From the NCBI GenBank assembly GCA_900318975.1, contig ONMY01000034.1:1-8118 (forward strand): DNA of 8,118 nt, in the 5' to 3' direction. Below the pieces are notes generated by a model. It was not told the origin of the DNA and did not search any database. It was given only the letters and a program-made list of their open reading frames with translations. Shown here piece by piece: positions 1-6,394 of the stretch (positions within the stretch are counted from its first letter, which is position 1; each line of letters starts with the position of its first letter). A program made the position numbers and the translations under genes. Source of the stretch: an uncultured Bacillota bacterium (lineage in GTDB: Bacteria; Bacillota_I; Bacilli_A; Izemoplasmatales; UBA1188).

Positions 1-479
1 CTATCAATTAAAGTATTTCCTTTAACCTTTAGTGAAGGTGAGTCTGTATGACAACCTGCGATATTAAATGCATAATTTGATAAATCGCCAACATTAAAGG
101 CAATTATTGCACTTTCATTTTTTAAAATATAGTATTTACTATTCTTTTCTAAATTCCATTTATTGAAATCGTATAATCTTTTAAATCCGTTATCGATTAA
201 TATTGATTCAATGTTTCTTGTTGAATGATATGAAGTATATGAAAGAGATAGAAAATCTTCTATACCATTAATTTTTTCATAAGGTGCTTCTTTTGTTTTA
301 GATGTTAATTCTTCTTTTGATACCTTTAAAATAATAGAAAGTTTTTCTAATAATTCATTAGATGGAACTCTATCGCTCGTCTCATATGATGCGTAAGCTT
401 GTTGAGAAAGATTAAGATAATTTGCTACTTCTTTTTGTGTTAAATTTGCTTTATTACGATAATATTTTAAGTTTTCCAT
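1..479 (-). CDS. XRE-type HTH fused to M18 aminopeptidase (3' end outside window)
   Basis: I translated this frame by hand from ATG at 479. It stays open for 159 codons to the window edge, so the C-terminus is missing. Residues about 4-58 form an XRE/HTH_3 DNA-binding domain: LTQKEVANYL, a turn, then SQQAYASYE and a third-helix region ending VPSNELLEKLSIIL. Residues about 70-159 match the start of an M18 (aspartyl aminopeptidase/Ape1) domain: a FLSLSYTSYHS segment (family FL..SPT.fH), GF..L..F.KW.L, KYYI..N.SAIIAF.VG, then AGCHTDSPSLKVK. H144 in HTDSP corresponds to a zinc ligand in M18 enzymes, and the remaining ligands lie beyond the edge. AGAGGT at 484-489, four bases before the ATG, supports the start. 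M18 enzymes remove N-terminal residues from peptides in the cytoplasm and are normally not fused to DNA-binding domains. The fusion therefore suggests a self-regulating or peptide-sensing peptidase, which is inference. The gene diverges from the small gene at 594. Confidence 0.85.
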   Translation of the reverse strand, partial: MENLKYYRNKANLTQKEVANYLNLSQQAYASYETSDRVPSNELLEKLSIILKVSKEELTSKTKEAPYEKINGIEDFLSLSYTSYHSTRNIESILIDNGFKRLYDFNKWNLEKNSKYYILKNESAIIAFNVGDLSNYAFNIAGCHTDSPSLKVKGNTLID

Positions 480-499
480 ACTTACCTCTTGTATTTTAT

Positions 500-529
500 A
501 TTATATTTATATTGTATACCATATTTTAA
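500..529 (-). promoter_or_regulatory. candidate promoter for the XRE-M18 gene
   Basis: On the minus strand a perfect TATAAT (500-505) lies 18 bp from TTAAAA (524-529), a four-of-six match to TTGACA. It is correctly placed upstream of the AGAGGT ribosome site. In DNA this AT-rich a -10 match alone is weak evidence. Confidence 0.4.
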
Positions 530-544
530 AATAATGATATACAA
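512..544. promoter_or_regulatory. inverted repeat, likely operator between divergent genes
   Basis: Two 11-base arms, TTGTATACCAT (512-522) and the reverse complement of 534-544 (TTGTATATCAT), match at ten positions and are separated by 11 bases. The spacer holds the palindrome ATTTTAAAAT almost exactly at the centre. The repeat covers the -35 and spacer region of the leftward candidate promoter and ends one base before the candidate -35 of the rightward one. XRE-family proteins commonly bind such dyads beside their own genes. The nearby HTH-M18 product is the natural candidate ligand, but binding is inferred. Confidence 0.5.
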
Positions 545-545
545 A

Positions 546-575
546 TTATCAAATATTTATAATTGGTGTTATAAT
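546..575 (+). promoter_or_regulatory. candidate promoter for the small plus-strand gene
   Basis: TTATCA (546-551), an 18-bp spacer and a perfect TATAAT (570-575) precede the gene at 594. Transcription would begin near 582, leaving a very short leader that contains just the ribosome site AAAGGTGG (583-590). Confidence 0.5.
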
Positions 576-593
576 AAATATGAAAGGTGGAAT

Positions 594-866
594 ATGGATT
601 TAAAAGAGATAGATATTAATCTTGCGATAAAATTATTAAAAAAGGATATTATACTCTATTCAATTATCGATAAAAAAGAAACTTTCTTTAAATATGAAAA
701 CAATAATATAATGATAAAGAATAGCAATTCTATATATTATTTAATAGAATATGATTTTCTTCAATTATTTAAGAATATCGTGTTTTCTATATATGAAAAT
801 GATGAAGAATTAATCGATGAAGAAAGAGACAGAGAATACTACTCTATAGATAAAATAAAAAAGTGA
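594..866 (+). CDS. small hypothetical protein, 90 aa
   Basis: I do not recognise this protein. It has 90 residues, is lysine-, isoleucine- and acid-rich, and has no signal peptide, membrane helix or cysteine motif, so it is probably cytoplasmic. A helical start (DINLAIKLLKKDIILYSI) is followed by likely strands around FFKYENNNIMI and NSIYYLI, then YDFLQLFKNIVFSIYEN and a very acidic stretch (DEELIDEERDREYY) before a lysine tail. The frame is open further upstream, to 489, but ATG 594 is preferred. It follows AAAGGTGG at 583-590, and earlier starts would lie in the promoter and operator. It is the only plus-strand gene here and is divergent from the XRE-M18 gene, so shared control through the inverted repeat at 512-544 is plausible. 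It stops with TGA inside the shared terminator stem. Confidence 0.7.
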   Translation: MDLKEIDINLAIKLLKKDIILYSIIDKKETFFKYENNNIMIKNSNSIYYLIEYDFLQLFKNIVFSIYENDEELIDEERDREYYSIDKIKK

Positions 867-886
867 CGAACACTTTTTTATTTTAT
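850..886. terminator. bidirectional intrinsic terminator
   Basis: A perfect 16-bp inverted repeat (850-865 with 871-886) closes a five-base loop, ACGAA. The GTG/CAC pairs sit next to the loop, and six T (plus) or six A (minus) bases follow within the arms, so both strands can make a stem with a U-rich exit. It serves the convergent 90-aa and acetyltransferase genes. The stop codons of both genes (TGA 864-866, and TAA read from 883-885) lie in the structure. Confidence 0.8.
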
Positions 887-1404
887 AGAACTATCTCATA
901 TGCAAGTCTTGAATTATCCACTTCATCTCTTTTAAGATAGATGATTCCACGATATTCAAATCCATTATTTAAAAGTAACTTTTGCATCGGAATATTTTTA
1001 ATATGTGTATCAGCTTTAATAGATTTTAAATTATATTCTTTTGCATAATCGAGTGATAGTTTGATAAACTTATCACCGATTTTTTTATGATAATATCCTT
1101 TTCTTACTGCAATCCTATGGATTGTTAAGTCATTATCTGATGCAGGATTTATCCAACTTCCATCATATATTTCTGTATAATTCTTATTCAATCCCTTAAC
1201 AAGCGCAACAATTCCAACTAGATAATCATTTAAATAACAACCAAATAATTCGTTATTATTGATATCATTCATCATTACAGATTCATTTGGATAACCTTGT
1301 TGCCACTGAAGTGAATCTTTAGATAATAATTCTTTAGCATCATTAATTATCACCATTACTTCATCTATTTCATCTTTAGTAACTAGTTTTAGAGTATAAT
1401 TCAT
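883..1404 (-). CDS. GNAT family N-acetyltransferase
   Basis: This 173-residue protein has the length and layout of a single-domain GCN5-related acetyltransferase, which moves acetyl from acetyl-CoA to an amine. Residues 31-39 (SLQWQQGYP) match the W...YP segment seen in many Firmicute GNATs. Residues 52-70 form the central strands (ELFGCYLNDYLVGIVALVK). Motif A is at 94-114 (TIHRIAVRKGYYHKKIGDKFI), and motif B at 136-155 (KNIPMQKLLLNNGFEYRGII) has the typical N..M..LL...GF pattern. The usual Q/R-x-x-G-x-G/A acetyl-CoA loop is degenerate (YYHKKIG), with only the last glycine clear. GGAG lies eight bases before the ATG. It is the last gene of the operon with the 525-aa and YitT genes, 15 bases after its neighbour, and ends in the shared terminator. 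The substrate cannot be told. Confidence 0.88.
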   Translation of the reverse strand: MNYTLKLVTKDEIDEVMVIINDAKELLSKDSLQWQQGYPNESVMMNDINNNELFGCYLNDYLVGIVALVKGLNKNYTEIYDGSWINPASDNDLTIHRIAVRKGYYHKKIGDKFIKLSLDYAKEYNLKSIKADTHIKNIPMQKLLLNNGFEYRGIIYLKRDEVDNSRLAYEIVL

Positions 1405-1419
1405 GAAAAATCTCCTATT

Positions 1420-2997
1420 TTAAAACATTGAGTATTTAATTGATATATAACCTTCTTCAATACTTGTTGTTACTTTATAATTTACAAAGCCAGTAATAAC
1501 TTGTTTTAACATTTCGTTTTCAGTCATAGCCTCAGTTATTGCATCTGTGAAATCTAGTTGCATCTTATTTTCATCCTTTTCAATAGTAATCCAGTCTAAG
1601 TCTTCAAGTACTCCATCAAGATACTCTAAAAGTAGAGTTTTTTGTTCCTGTGTTAGTTCGTAAGAACCAATATATAGTTTATCTATTGTACCATCAAGTT
1701 TTAGACCATTTGCGTAAGAATCAGCACATACGAAGTTAACTTCAGCAACTATTCTAAGACCATTAATATTTACAACCATATCAATCTTAAGTCTTTCATC
1801 TAGGCAGTTTACAATTAACTGCTCTATAACTATTGATCCAACATCGTTTTCGTCATTTGCAAAAGCAAATGAGAATCCAACAAATGATAAGCTTTGGAAT
1901 ATTCCATTTAATGTATCATCTGGAATTACGAGACCTCCTAGTAAAACCTGTGAAATTTGTGTAACGTTTTTATTTTTAAATAAACCCTTAATATATCCTT
2001 CGAGTGTTACATCAGATCTATTAATTATTCCTTTATAGTTCTCATTATTACTTATTCCAATAGATGTTAAATCTATTTCTTTTATTAACGGTTGATTTTC
2101 TTTATCAATATTCTTATATCCTCTAACTAAAAAGTCATAGACCATTGATACTTGTTCATAAGTAATTGTATTTGATTCAAGAAGTGATTTAACATTTGAA
2201 TTTATTTCAGTGTAATCATAATTATATAAGAGTTCATTATGTATTAATGGGTTATGCTTAGCCATGCCAAGATGAATATATGCACCAAGAAGGTCTTCGT
2301 CTCCAAGTACTAGTGTTAGAAGTTCATCTTTAGTTAGGAATGTATCGATTAAGCATTTAAAGAGTGCTGCATTTGTTTTATCAACACCACCTGATATGAT
2401 TTCTTTCATATCATCTACTGTGAAAGAAATGATTAAATTATCAAAATCGATATCGCAGTAGATTTTTGCATCATTTAATGATTTCTTTAATTCATTTTTA
2501 TTAACTGATGCTAGTACTAACTTTCCGAGGTTTTTGAAATTTAGGGTACCAGCTTTAAGTTCGTTTAGTTTTATTGAAAAGATATGATTATCAAAACTAA
2601 AGTCTAAGTTCGCAACTGCTACAGTCTTATAAAAACCTAAAAGTTCTGCAGAGACTTCAATTTTATATTCTCCATTTATTACATCTACATTTACACCAGT
2701 AATATCCATTTTAGGACTTGAAAATGAGATAGATCTTAAAATAGGATACAATAAATATTCAAGTTCTTCTTCATTGAATAAAAGGATTGCATCATCATTA
2801 TTAGCTTCAACTTGATAAGTTGCCTCATATAATTTATTATCGATTACTCTTGAAAGAGGTTTATTATCTTCAACCACTTTTTTATTATTGATATCTCTTC
2901 CATCACTCATCTTTATTAGGATAATAGCTGCAGTAATTAATGCAAGGAGTACGATACCTCCTATTATTCCAAAGAATATTTTTAAAAATTTTCCCAT
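1420..2997 (-). CDS. membrane-anchored protein with duplicated module
   Basis: I cannot assign this 525-residue protein to a named family. A single N-terminal membrane helix (about 5-28, after MGKFLK) has no lipobox cysteine, so it looks like an uncleaved anchor with about 495 residues outside. Two regions look like copies of one module. Residues 72-200 carry LFNEEELEYLL, RSISFSS, a YKIEVSAELLGFYKTVAVANLDFSF strand block, KLNELKAGTLNF and FDNLIISFTVDDMKEII. Residues 357-490 carry VIPDDTLNGIF, QSLSFVG, RLKIDMVVNINGLRIVAEVNF, TIDKLYIGSYEL and KDENKMQLDFTDAITEA. A helical stretch (about 205-350) joins them. The anchor plus long amphipathic strands recalls YpmS/DUF2140-like or lipid-carrier folds, which is weak inference. 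AGGAAG precedes the ATG. The gene starts 19 bases after the YitT stop and is probably cotranscribed with it. Confidence 0.8.
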   Translation of the reverse strand: MGKFLKIFFGIIGGIVLLALITAAIILIKMSDGRDINNKKVVEDNKPLSRVIDNKLYEATYQVEANNDDAILLFNEEELEYLLYPILRSISFSSPKMDITGVNVDVINGEYKIEVSAELLGFYKTVAVANLDFSFDNHIFSIKLNELKAGTLNFKNLGKLVLASVNKNELKKSLNDAKIYCDIDFDNLIISFTVDDMKEIISGGVDKTNAALFKCLIDTFLTKDELLTLVLGDEDLLGAYIHLGMAKHNPLIHNELLYNYDYTEINSNVKSLLESNTITYEQVSMVYDFLVRGYKNIDKENQPLIKEIDLTSIGISNNENYKGIINRSDVTLEGYIKGLFKNKNVTQISQVLLGGLVIPDDTLNGIFQSLSFVGFSFAFANDENDVGSIVIEQLIVNCLDERLKIDMVVNINGLRIVAEVNFVCADSYANGLKLDGTIDKLYIGSYELTQEQKTLLLEYLDGVLEDLDWITIEKDENKMQLDFTDAITEAMTENEMLKQVITGFVNYKVTTSIEEGYISIKYSMF

Positions 2998-3016
2998 AAT
3001 AATACTTCCTAAAAAA

Positions 3017-3961
3017 TTATTTATCTAATATTTCTTTAAAACCTTCACCTGCAATCTCGTGAGTTCTTTGAATAATTGTGAATGCTTTTCTATCATTATT
3101 TAATATGATGGTCATAAGTTCTTGATACTGTCTTACAGTAAATGATACTATTACCATCTTCTTCATCATCTTAGAGTATCCACCTTCAATATCAACTATT
3201 GATGTAGTTCTATCAAGCTTTTCAATAACTTCATTTGTGATCTCTTCGTATTTTTCTGTGATAATAAATGCTGCAAATGATTGTGATTGTCCGACAAATA
3301 TTCTATCTATTACCTGTGCTGCGATAAACGCAGAGAATACACCTTCAAGACAAAGAGCTATATCATGAGTTTCATTGATTATAAAACCGAGTATTACGAT
3401 TATTGCATCAATTATAAATATACATGCGGAACTCTTAACACGTTTAAAATATTTACATATTATAAATGTGATAATATCTACTCCACCAGTTGATCCACCA
3501 CCAACAAATGTTATAGCACATCCAGCACCAACAAGTATTCCACCAAATACAGATGATAAAAGAGTTATAAGCGCAAGATTACCATTTAGTGAATCAGATT
3601 CTGTGATTAAGAGGAAATTCCATTTAGAACAAAGGAAATTAATTAAAAGTAGAAATACTGGATAAACGATTGTTGAGAGTAGTGTTTGTGCTGCAAAATT
3701 CCATCCAAGAAATATGAACCCTAAGAAGAATAAAGTCCAGCATATTATACCAATAATTATTTCTGAACTAAAATCAATTCCAGCATATTTAAAACAAATA
3801 GCGATACCTGATACACCACCTGTATCTAGTCCTGCAGGAATAATAAACATTTCAGTACCCATTGCGAGTACGAGTGTTCCAAGTATTATTAATAATTGAT
3901 TCTTCAAAAATAATAAAGGGTTATTCTTTGTGATTTTATTTATTATTTCTTTAAATTTCAT
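3017..3961 (-). CDS. YitT family membrane protein (DUF161 + DUF2179)
   Basis: This 314-residue protein has the YitT-family architecture. The N-terminal membrane part has about five or six helices between 20 and 220, and includes AMGTEMFIIPAGLDTGGVSG (33-52) and GAGCAITFVGGGSTGGVDII (145-164), the glycine-rich family signatures. A soluble DUF2179 domain follows (about 227-312), with TTSIVDIEGGYSKMMKKMVI and DRKAFTIIQRTHEIAGEGF. The length is slightly above the usual 280-290. The family's transport role is undefined, and known members include Bacillus YitT and YpjC. DUF2179 is thought to be a regulatory ligand-binding domain. The start is supported by AGAAGG eight bases before the ATG. It is the first gene of a three-gene operon and has a strong promoter directly upstream. 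Confidence 0.93.
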   Translation of the reverse strand: MKFKEIINKITKNNPLLFLKNQLLIILGTLVLAMGTEMFIIPAGLDTGGVSGIAICFKYAGIDFSSEIIIGIICWTLFFLGFIFLGWNFAAQTLLSTIVYPVFLLLINFLCSKWNFLLITESDSLNGNLALITLLSSVFGGILVGAGCAITFVGGGSTGGVDIITFIICKYFKRVKSSACIFIIDAIIVILGFIINETHDIALCLEGVFSAFIAAQVIDRIFVGQSQSFAAFIITEKYEEITNEVIEKLDRTTSIVDIEGGYSKMMKKMVIVSFTVRQYQELMTIILNNDRKAFTIIQRTHEIAGEGFKEILDK

Positions 3962-3989
3962 GAATATTACCTTCTAAGTTTTCTTTCCA

Positions 3990-4011
3990 CCATATATTAT
4001 AAAATATATGG
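3990..4011. repeat. 22-bp inverted repeat over the YitT operon -10 box
   Basis: Perfect 8-base arms CCATATAT (3990-3997) and ATATATGG (4004-4011) flank TATAAA. The dyad centre lies within or beside the -10 box at 3996-4001 and extends to the expected transcription start. This is where a repressor would block RNA polymerase. AT-rich sequence makes short dyads common, but the C/G-capped ends are less expected by chance. Confidence 0.45.
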
Positions 4012-4024
4012 AAGTGTTTTTCAA
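3996..4024 (-). promoter_or_regulatory. sigma-A type promoter of the YitT operon
   Basis: On the minus strand TTGAAA (4019-4024), a 17-bp spacer and TATAAT (3996-4001) give eleven of twelve consensus matches with ideal spacing. A run of seven T bases sits just upstream. Transcription should start near 3989, giving a leader of about 28 bases before the ATG at 3961. Confidence 0.8.
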
Positions 4025-4044
4025 AAAAATATACTATAAAACAT

Positions 4045-4067
4045 AAAAAATGCTCCACTATGGAGCA
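4045..4067 (-). terminator. intrinsic terminator of the six-helix membrane gene
   Basis: On the minus strand a TGCTCCA/TGGAGCA stem (4051-4057 with 4061-4067, three-base loop) is followed by six T (A run 4045-4050). It begins five bases after the stop codon at 4073-4075 and separates this gene from the YitT promoter. The T-run at 4069-4074 could also make it act on the plus strand. Confidence 0.85.
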
Positions 4068-4072
4068 CTTTT

Positions 4073-5332
4073 TTATACATTATTTAATACTGTTGTATAG
4101 GCATCCCTTATGATACCTACTAAAACTTCTTTAGAAAGAACTGAAGCATCTTCTATTTTAAACCAAATCTTATGATCTTCATATTTGTCTTTACCGATTA
4201 GTGGGTATTGAATAATAAGTCTTATTGCTTTATCGAGTTCTAGTCTAAATGACATTGTCCTATTATGGTTTGATAGAGTTAAGAATTTAACTTTATTTAC
4301 ATAATAATCAACATATGCATCACCCTTAACCATTGAACAATTCTTGAATCCAAAATCAGTATCATAAATTTCATTTAGATTTGATTGTTCGAAGAGGATT
4401 TGTTTTATAACTGCTTTTTCTTCTATTTGTGTTTCAAGAACTTCCTCTTGTCTTGGAAGATCGTAGAGTGGATCATCAATTCTTTCATGATTTTCAAATG
4501 GAGATGAATATGGAGCAAGTGGTTTAATTCTTTCTGTTTCACGCTTTTCAAGTTCTTTTTCTTCTTTATCGTTCTTTTTTGCAACAACTAAAGCAATTAC
4601 AAAATATAAAACAAATGCTAAAATTGAAAGAATTAAGAATGTATATGTTTCAATTTTGTATGTGATTACGATTTCTTCTAAACCTGTATTTGAATAGATA
4701 TTCTTAAAGAGTGATGCAACACCTGGAAGGTTATTATAAAAATCATTAAAGCCTTTAAGTGAGAGGAAACATAGGATTACTAGGAGTAGCCAGTTTAGAG
4801 TTTTTACAAAGCCACCTCTTTTATATGCTTTATTGAATAATGCAATCATGAGCTGTAGTAATAATAAAACTAGGAATATTGCTGCACCTGTTAAGAATGA
4901 TTGATAGGTTTTAAGATATGGAAGATTATTAATAAATCTACCAAGACCATAGTAATCATTATCAATTATCATAAATCCTTCTGGAGATTTATTTATAAAA
5001 GACATTAGATTATGAACAAACCCAGCAAGTGATGCACTAATACCAATGTAGTAGATAATTCCATAAGCTGTGTTTTGTGTTGATTTTTTAGTAATATTAT
5101 TAGGACTATTCTTTTTTTCAACAGTTGAAACGATTAAGAAAATAAATGATATCACAATGGCAATGAGTGGAAATAGTAATAATTTAAATGATCCATGATT
5201 TGTGAAAAATCTTCCAATAAAACCAAGACCAATTTTTGAAATTACACTTGATACTTTTTGCCAAGGAAGGAAAAGTCCTAGAGCTATTAAAAAGAATATT
5301 ACGTTAAAGAATCTATTAAAAAACTTTTTCAT
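4073..5332 (-). CDS. six-helix membrane protein with YjbR-like C-terminal tail
   Basis: This 419-residue protein is not one I can name. Six likely membrane helices lie at about 7-24, 50-70, 90-112, 146-166, 177-194 and 228-250. The lysine-rich start and the KKNDKEEKELEKRETER stretch after the last helix place both ends in the cytoplasm. A charged proline-containing linker (about 251-305) leads to a soluble domain (about 306-417). Within it, FRLELDKAIRLIIQYPLIGKD, then KIWFKIEDASV, then LVGIIRDAYTTV resembles the MmcQ/YjbR pattern (strand, helix, hWi.v, helix ending in SY..V). This is a fold-level resemblance judged by eye. AAAGGAG lies about ten bases before the ATG. The gene has its own promoter and terminator, so it is probably monocistronic. 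A membrane sensor or scaffold is possible, but no function can be stated. Confidence 0.78.
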   Translation of the reverse strand: MKKFFNRFFNVIFFLIALGLFLPWQKVSSVISKIGLGFIGRFFTNHGSFKLLLFPLIAIVISFIFLIVSTVEKKNSPNNITKKSTQNTAYGIIYYIGISASLAGFVHNLMSFINKSPEGFMIIDNDYYGLGRFINNLPYLKTYQSFLTGAAIFLVLLLLQLMIALFNKAYKRGGFVKTLNWLLLVILCFLSLKGFNDFYNNLPGVASLFKNIYSNTGLEEIVITYKIETYTFLILSILAFVLYFVIALVVAKKNDKEEKELEKRETERIKPLAPYSSPFENHERIDDPLYDLPRQEEVLETQIEEKAVIKQILFEQSNLNEIYDTDFGFKNCSMVKGDAYVDYYVNKVKFLTLSNHNRTMSFRLELDKAIRLIIQYPLIGKDKYEDHKIWFKIEDASVLSKEVLVGIIRDAYTTVLNNV

Positions 5333-5363
5333 AAGGTTAATTCTCCTTTATAGTATTAGCGAT

Positions 5364-5380
5364 TAATCTATAATAGATTA
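5364..5380. repeat. 17-bp inverted repeat at the 5377 promoter
   Basis: Perfect 7-base arms TAATCTA (5364-5370) and TAGATTA (5374-5380) flank TAA. It overlaps the downstream half of the candidate -10 box (5377-5382) and the expected start site. It could be an operator or a 5' leader hairpin. Chance is a real alternative in such AT-rich DNA. Confidence 0.35.
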
Positions 5381-5405
5381 TATATTTAATAATAAATAGG
5401 TGCAA
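5377..5405 (-). promoter_or_regulatory. candidate promoter of the six-helix membrane gene
   Basis: On the minus strand TTGCAC (5400-5405), a 17-bp spacer and a perfect TATAAT (5377-5382) precede the gene starting at 5332. The -35 is only a partial match and lies partly inside the terminator stem of the preceding transcription unit. Confidence 0.5.
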
Positions 5406-5432
5406 GTAATTTCAATAAATTCGCACCTATTT
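5394..5432 (-). terminator. probable terminator of the argS/tRNA/zinc-ribbon unit
   Basis: Perfect 10-base arms (5394-5403 AAATAGGTGC with 5423-5432) are extended inward by a second five-pair stem (5408-5412 with 5417-5421) around a four-base loop. It lies 35 bases after the stop of the zinc-ribbon gene. The tract after the stem on the minus strand is A/T-mixed rather than a clean T run, so termination may be partial. Confidence 0.6.
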
Positions 5433-5467
5433 TAAATAATTTATTAATTTTGATTAAGGGTATATCG

Positions 5468-6376
5468 CTAAATCTCGGGATATTCTTTGATAACTGGGTA
5501 GTTTATATAATATGGGTCATCAAAGATACTAAATTCTTCTCCATCCATATCAACATATATCATTACAAGATATCCTTTATTATAATTATAGAGGAATAAT
5601 ACATCGCTTGATGCATTATCATCAGTCACGAATTTTTTAGTCGACATATCTCCTCTTGCCATATAATTATATCCTGATATTTTAAGTGGAGAATCAAAGA
5701 ACATACCACTTTCAACATATTCACTATAGAAAGCATTATTCTTATCACTTGATGAAAATTCTATATATGTATATAGCACACTATCTTGTGATGAAATAAC
5801 GGATATCTCATCGATATAAAAGTTAAATACTTTATTCTCATCACTTGGATCACTAAAGAAGTTAGAATAATAGTAATTATTTTCTGTAAAATGTTTTTTT
5901 GGCACACTGACAAGCGCTCTAAAAGAATTAAGTGAGATAAGTGCCATTATTATACCAAACACTATCATTCCGATACCATTTTTGTATTTATTTCTCCTAT
6001 AAATGATTCCAAATACAAGCATGAGAATGCAAAAAGTAAATGATACTAAATAGATAAAAGATAGTGAAACAAATCTTCTAACATCAAATAGATTTCCAGA
6101 AATTAGTGCTATAAAAAATACAATATTTTGTATTAAAAATGTAACGATAGAAAGTACAGTAAATAGTCTTCCAAAGGCATGAATTTTCTTACTCTTTTCA
6201 CTATAATCATAAGATGAATCACTGCTAGTTGAATTATATGTGTTACTTCTTCCATTTGATATAGTAGAGTTATTATTTGAAGATTCATCTCTTACAACCT
6301 TTGCGCCACAATTTGGGCAATATGTTGGAGCACTTTCTTTATCACCTAAATCATATCCACAGTATCTGCAGTACAT
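5468..6376 (-). CDS. zinc-ribbon membrane protein
   Basis: This 302-residue protein begins with a rubredoxin-like zinc ribbon: CRYCG (C3, C6) and CPNCG (C20, C23) form a four-cysteine site. A Ser/Asn-rich linker (about 31-62) follows, then three likely membrane helices at about 71-93, 102-126 and 134-152. With the ribbon in the cytoplasm this puts the C-terminal 150 residues outside. That part is rich in Tyr, Phe and Asp with predicted strands (VFNFYIDEISVIS, VLYTYIEFSS, LVMIYVDMDGEEFSIF) and matches no domain I know. The zinc_ribbon_2 start is common in Firmicute membrane proteins of unknown role. A perfect AGGAGG at 6383-6388, six bases before the ATG, fixes the start. That site begins six bases after the tRNA CCA end, and no promoter is visible between them, so cotranscription with tRNA-Leu and argS is likely. 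The stop is TAG. Confidence 0.85.
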   Translation of the reverse strand: MYCRYCGYDLGDKESAPTYCPNCGAKVVRDESSNNNSTISNGRSNTYNSTSSDSSYDYSEKSKKIHAFGRLFTVLSIVTFLIQNIVFFIALISGNLFDVRRFVSLSFIYLVSFTFCILMLVFGIIYRRNKYKNGIGMIVFGIIMALISLNSFRALVSVPKKHFTENNYYYSNFFSDPSDENKVFNFYIDEISVISSQDSVLYTYIEFSSSDKNNAFYSEYVESGMFFDSPLKISGYNYMARGDMSTKKFVTDDNASSDVLFLYNYNKGYLVMIYVDMDGEEFSIFDDPYYINYPVIKEYPEI

Positions 6377-6394
6377 AATTTGCCTCCTTTTTTA

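Noticed and set aside
489..593. Longer N-terminus for the small plus-strand protein starting at 489
   Set aside because: It would run through the dyad and promoter and has no ribosome site, whereas ATG 594 has AAAGGTGG directly upstream.
1..866. Toxin-antitoxin or ImmA-type phage control locus
   Set aside because: The peptidase part has the M18 HTDSP motif rather than the HEXXH of ImmA in the visible part, the two genes are divergent rather than overlapping in tandem, and no phage genes are nearby.
3287..3899. Plus-strand open frames opposite the YitT gene
   Set aside because: They are antisense to a well-supported gene, lack ribosome sites, and are low-complexity translations of the reverse strand.
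3962..4044. Riboswitch or T-box ahead of the YitT operon
   Set aside because: The predicted leader is only about 28 bases and contains no room for an aptamer and expression platform.
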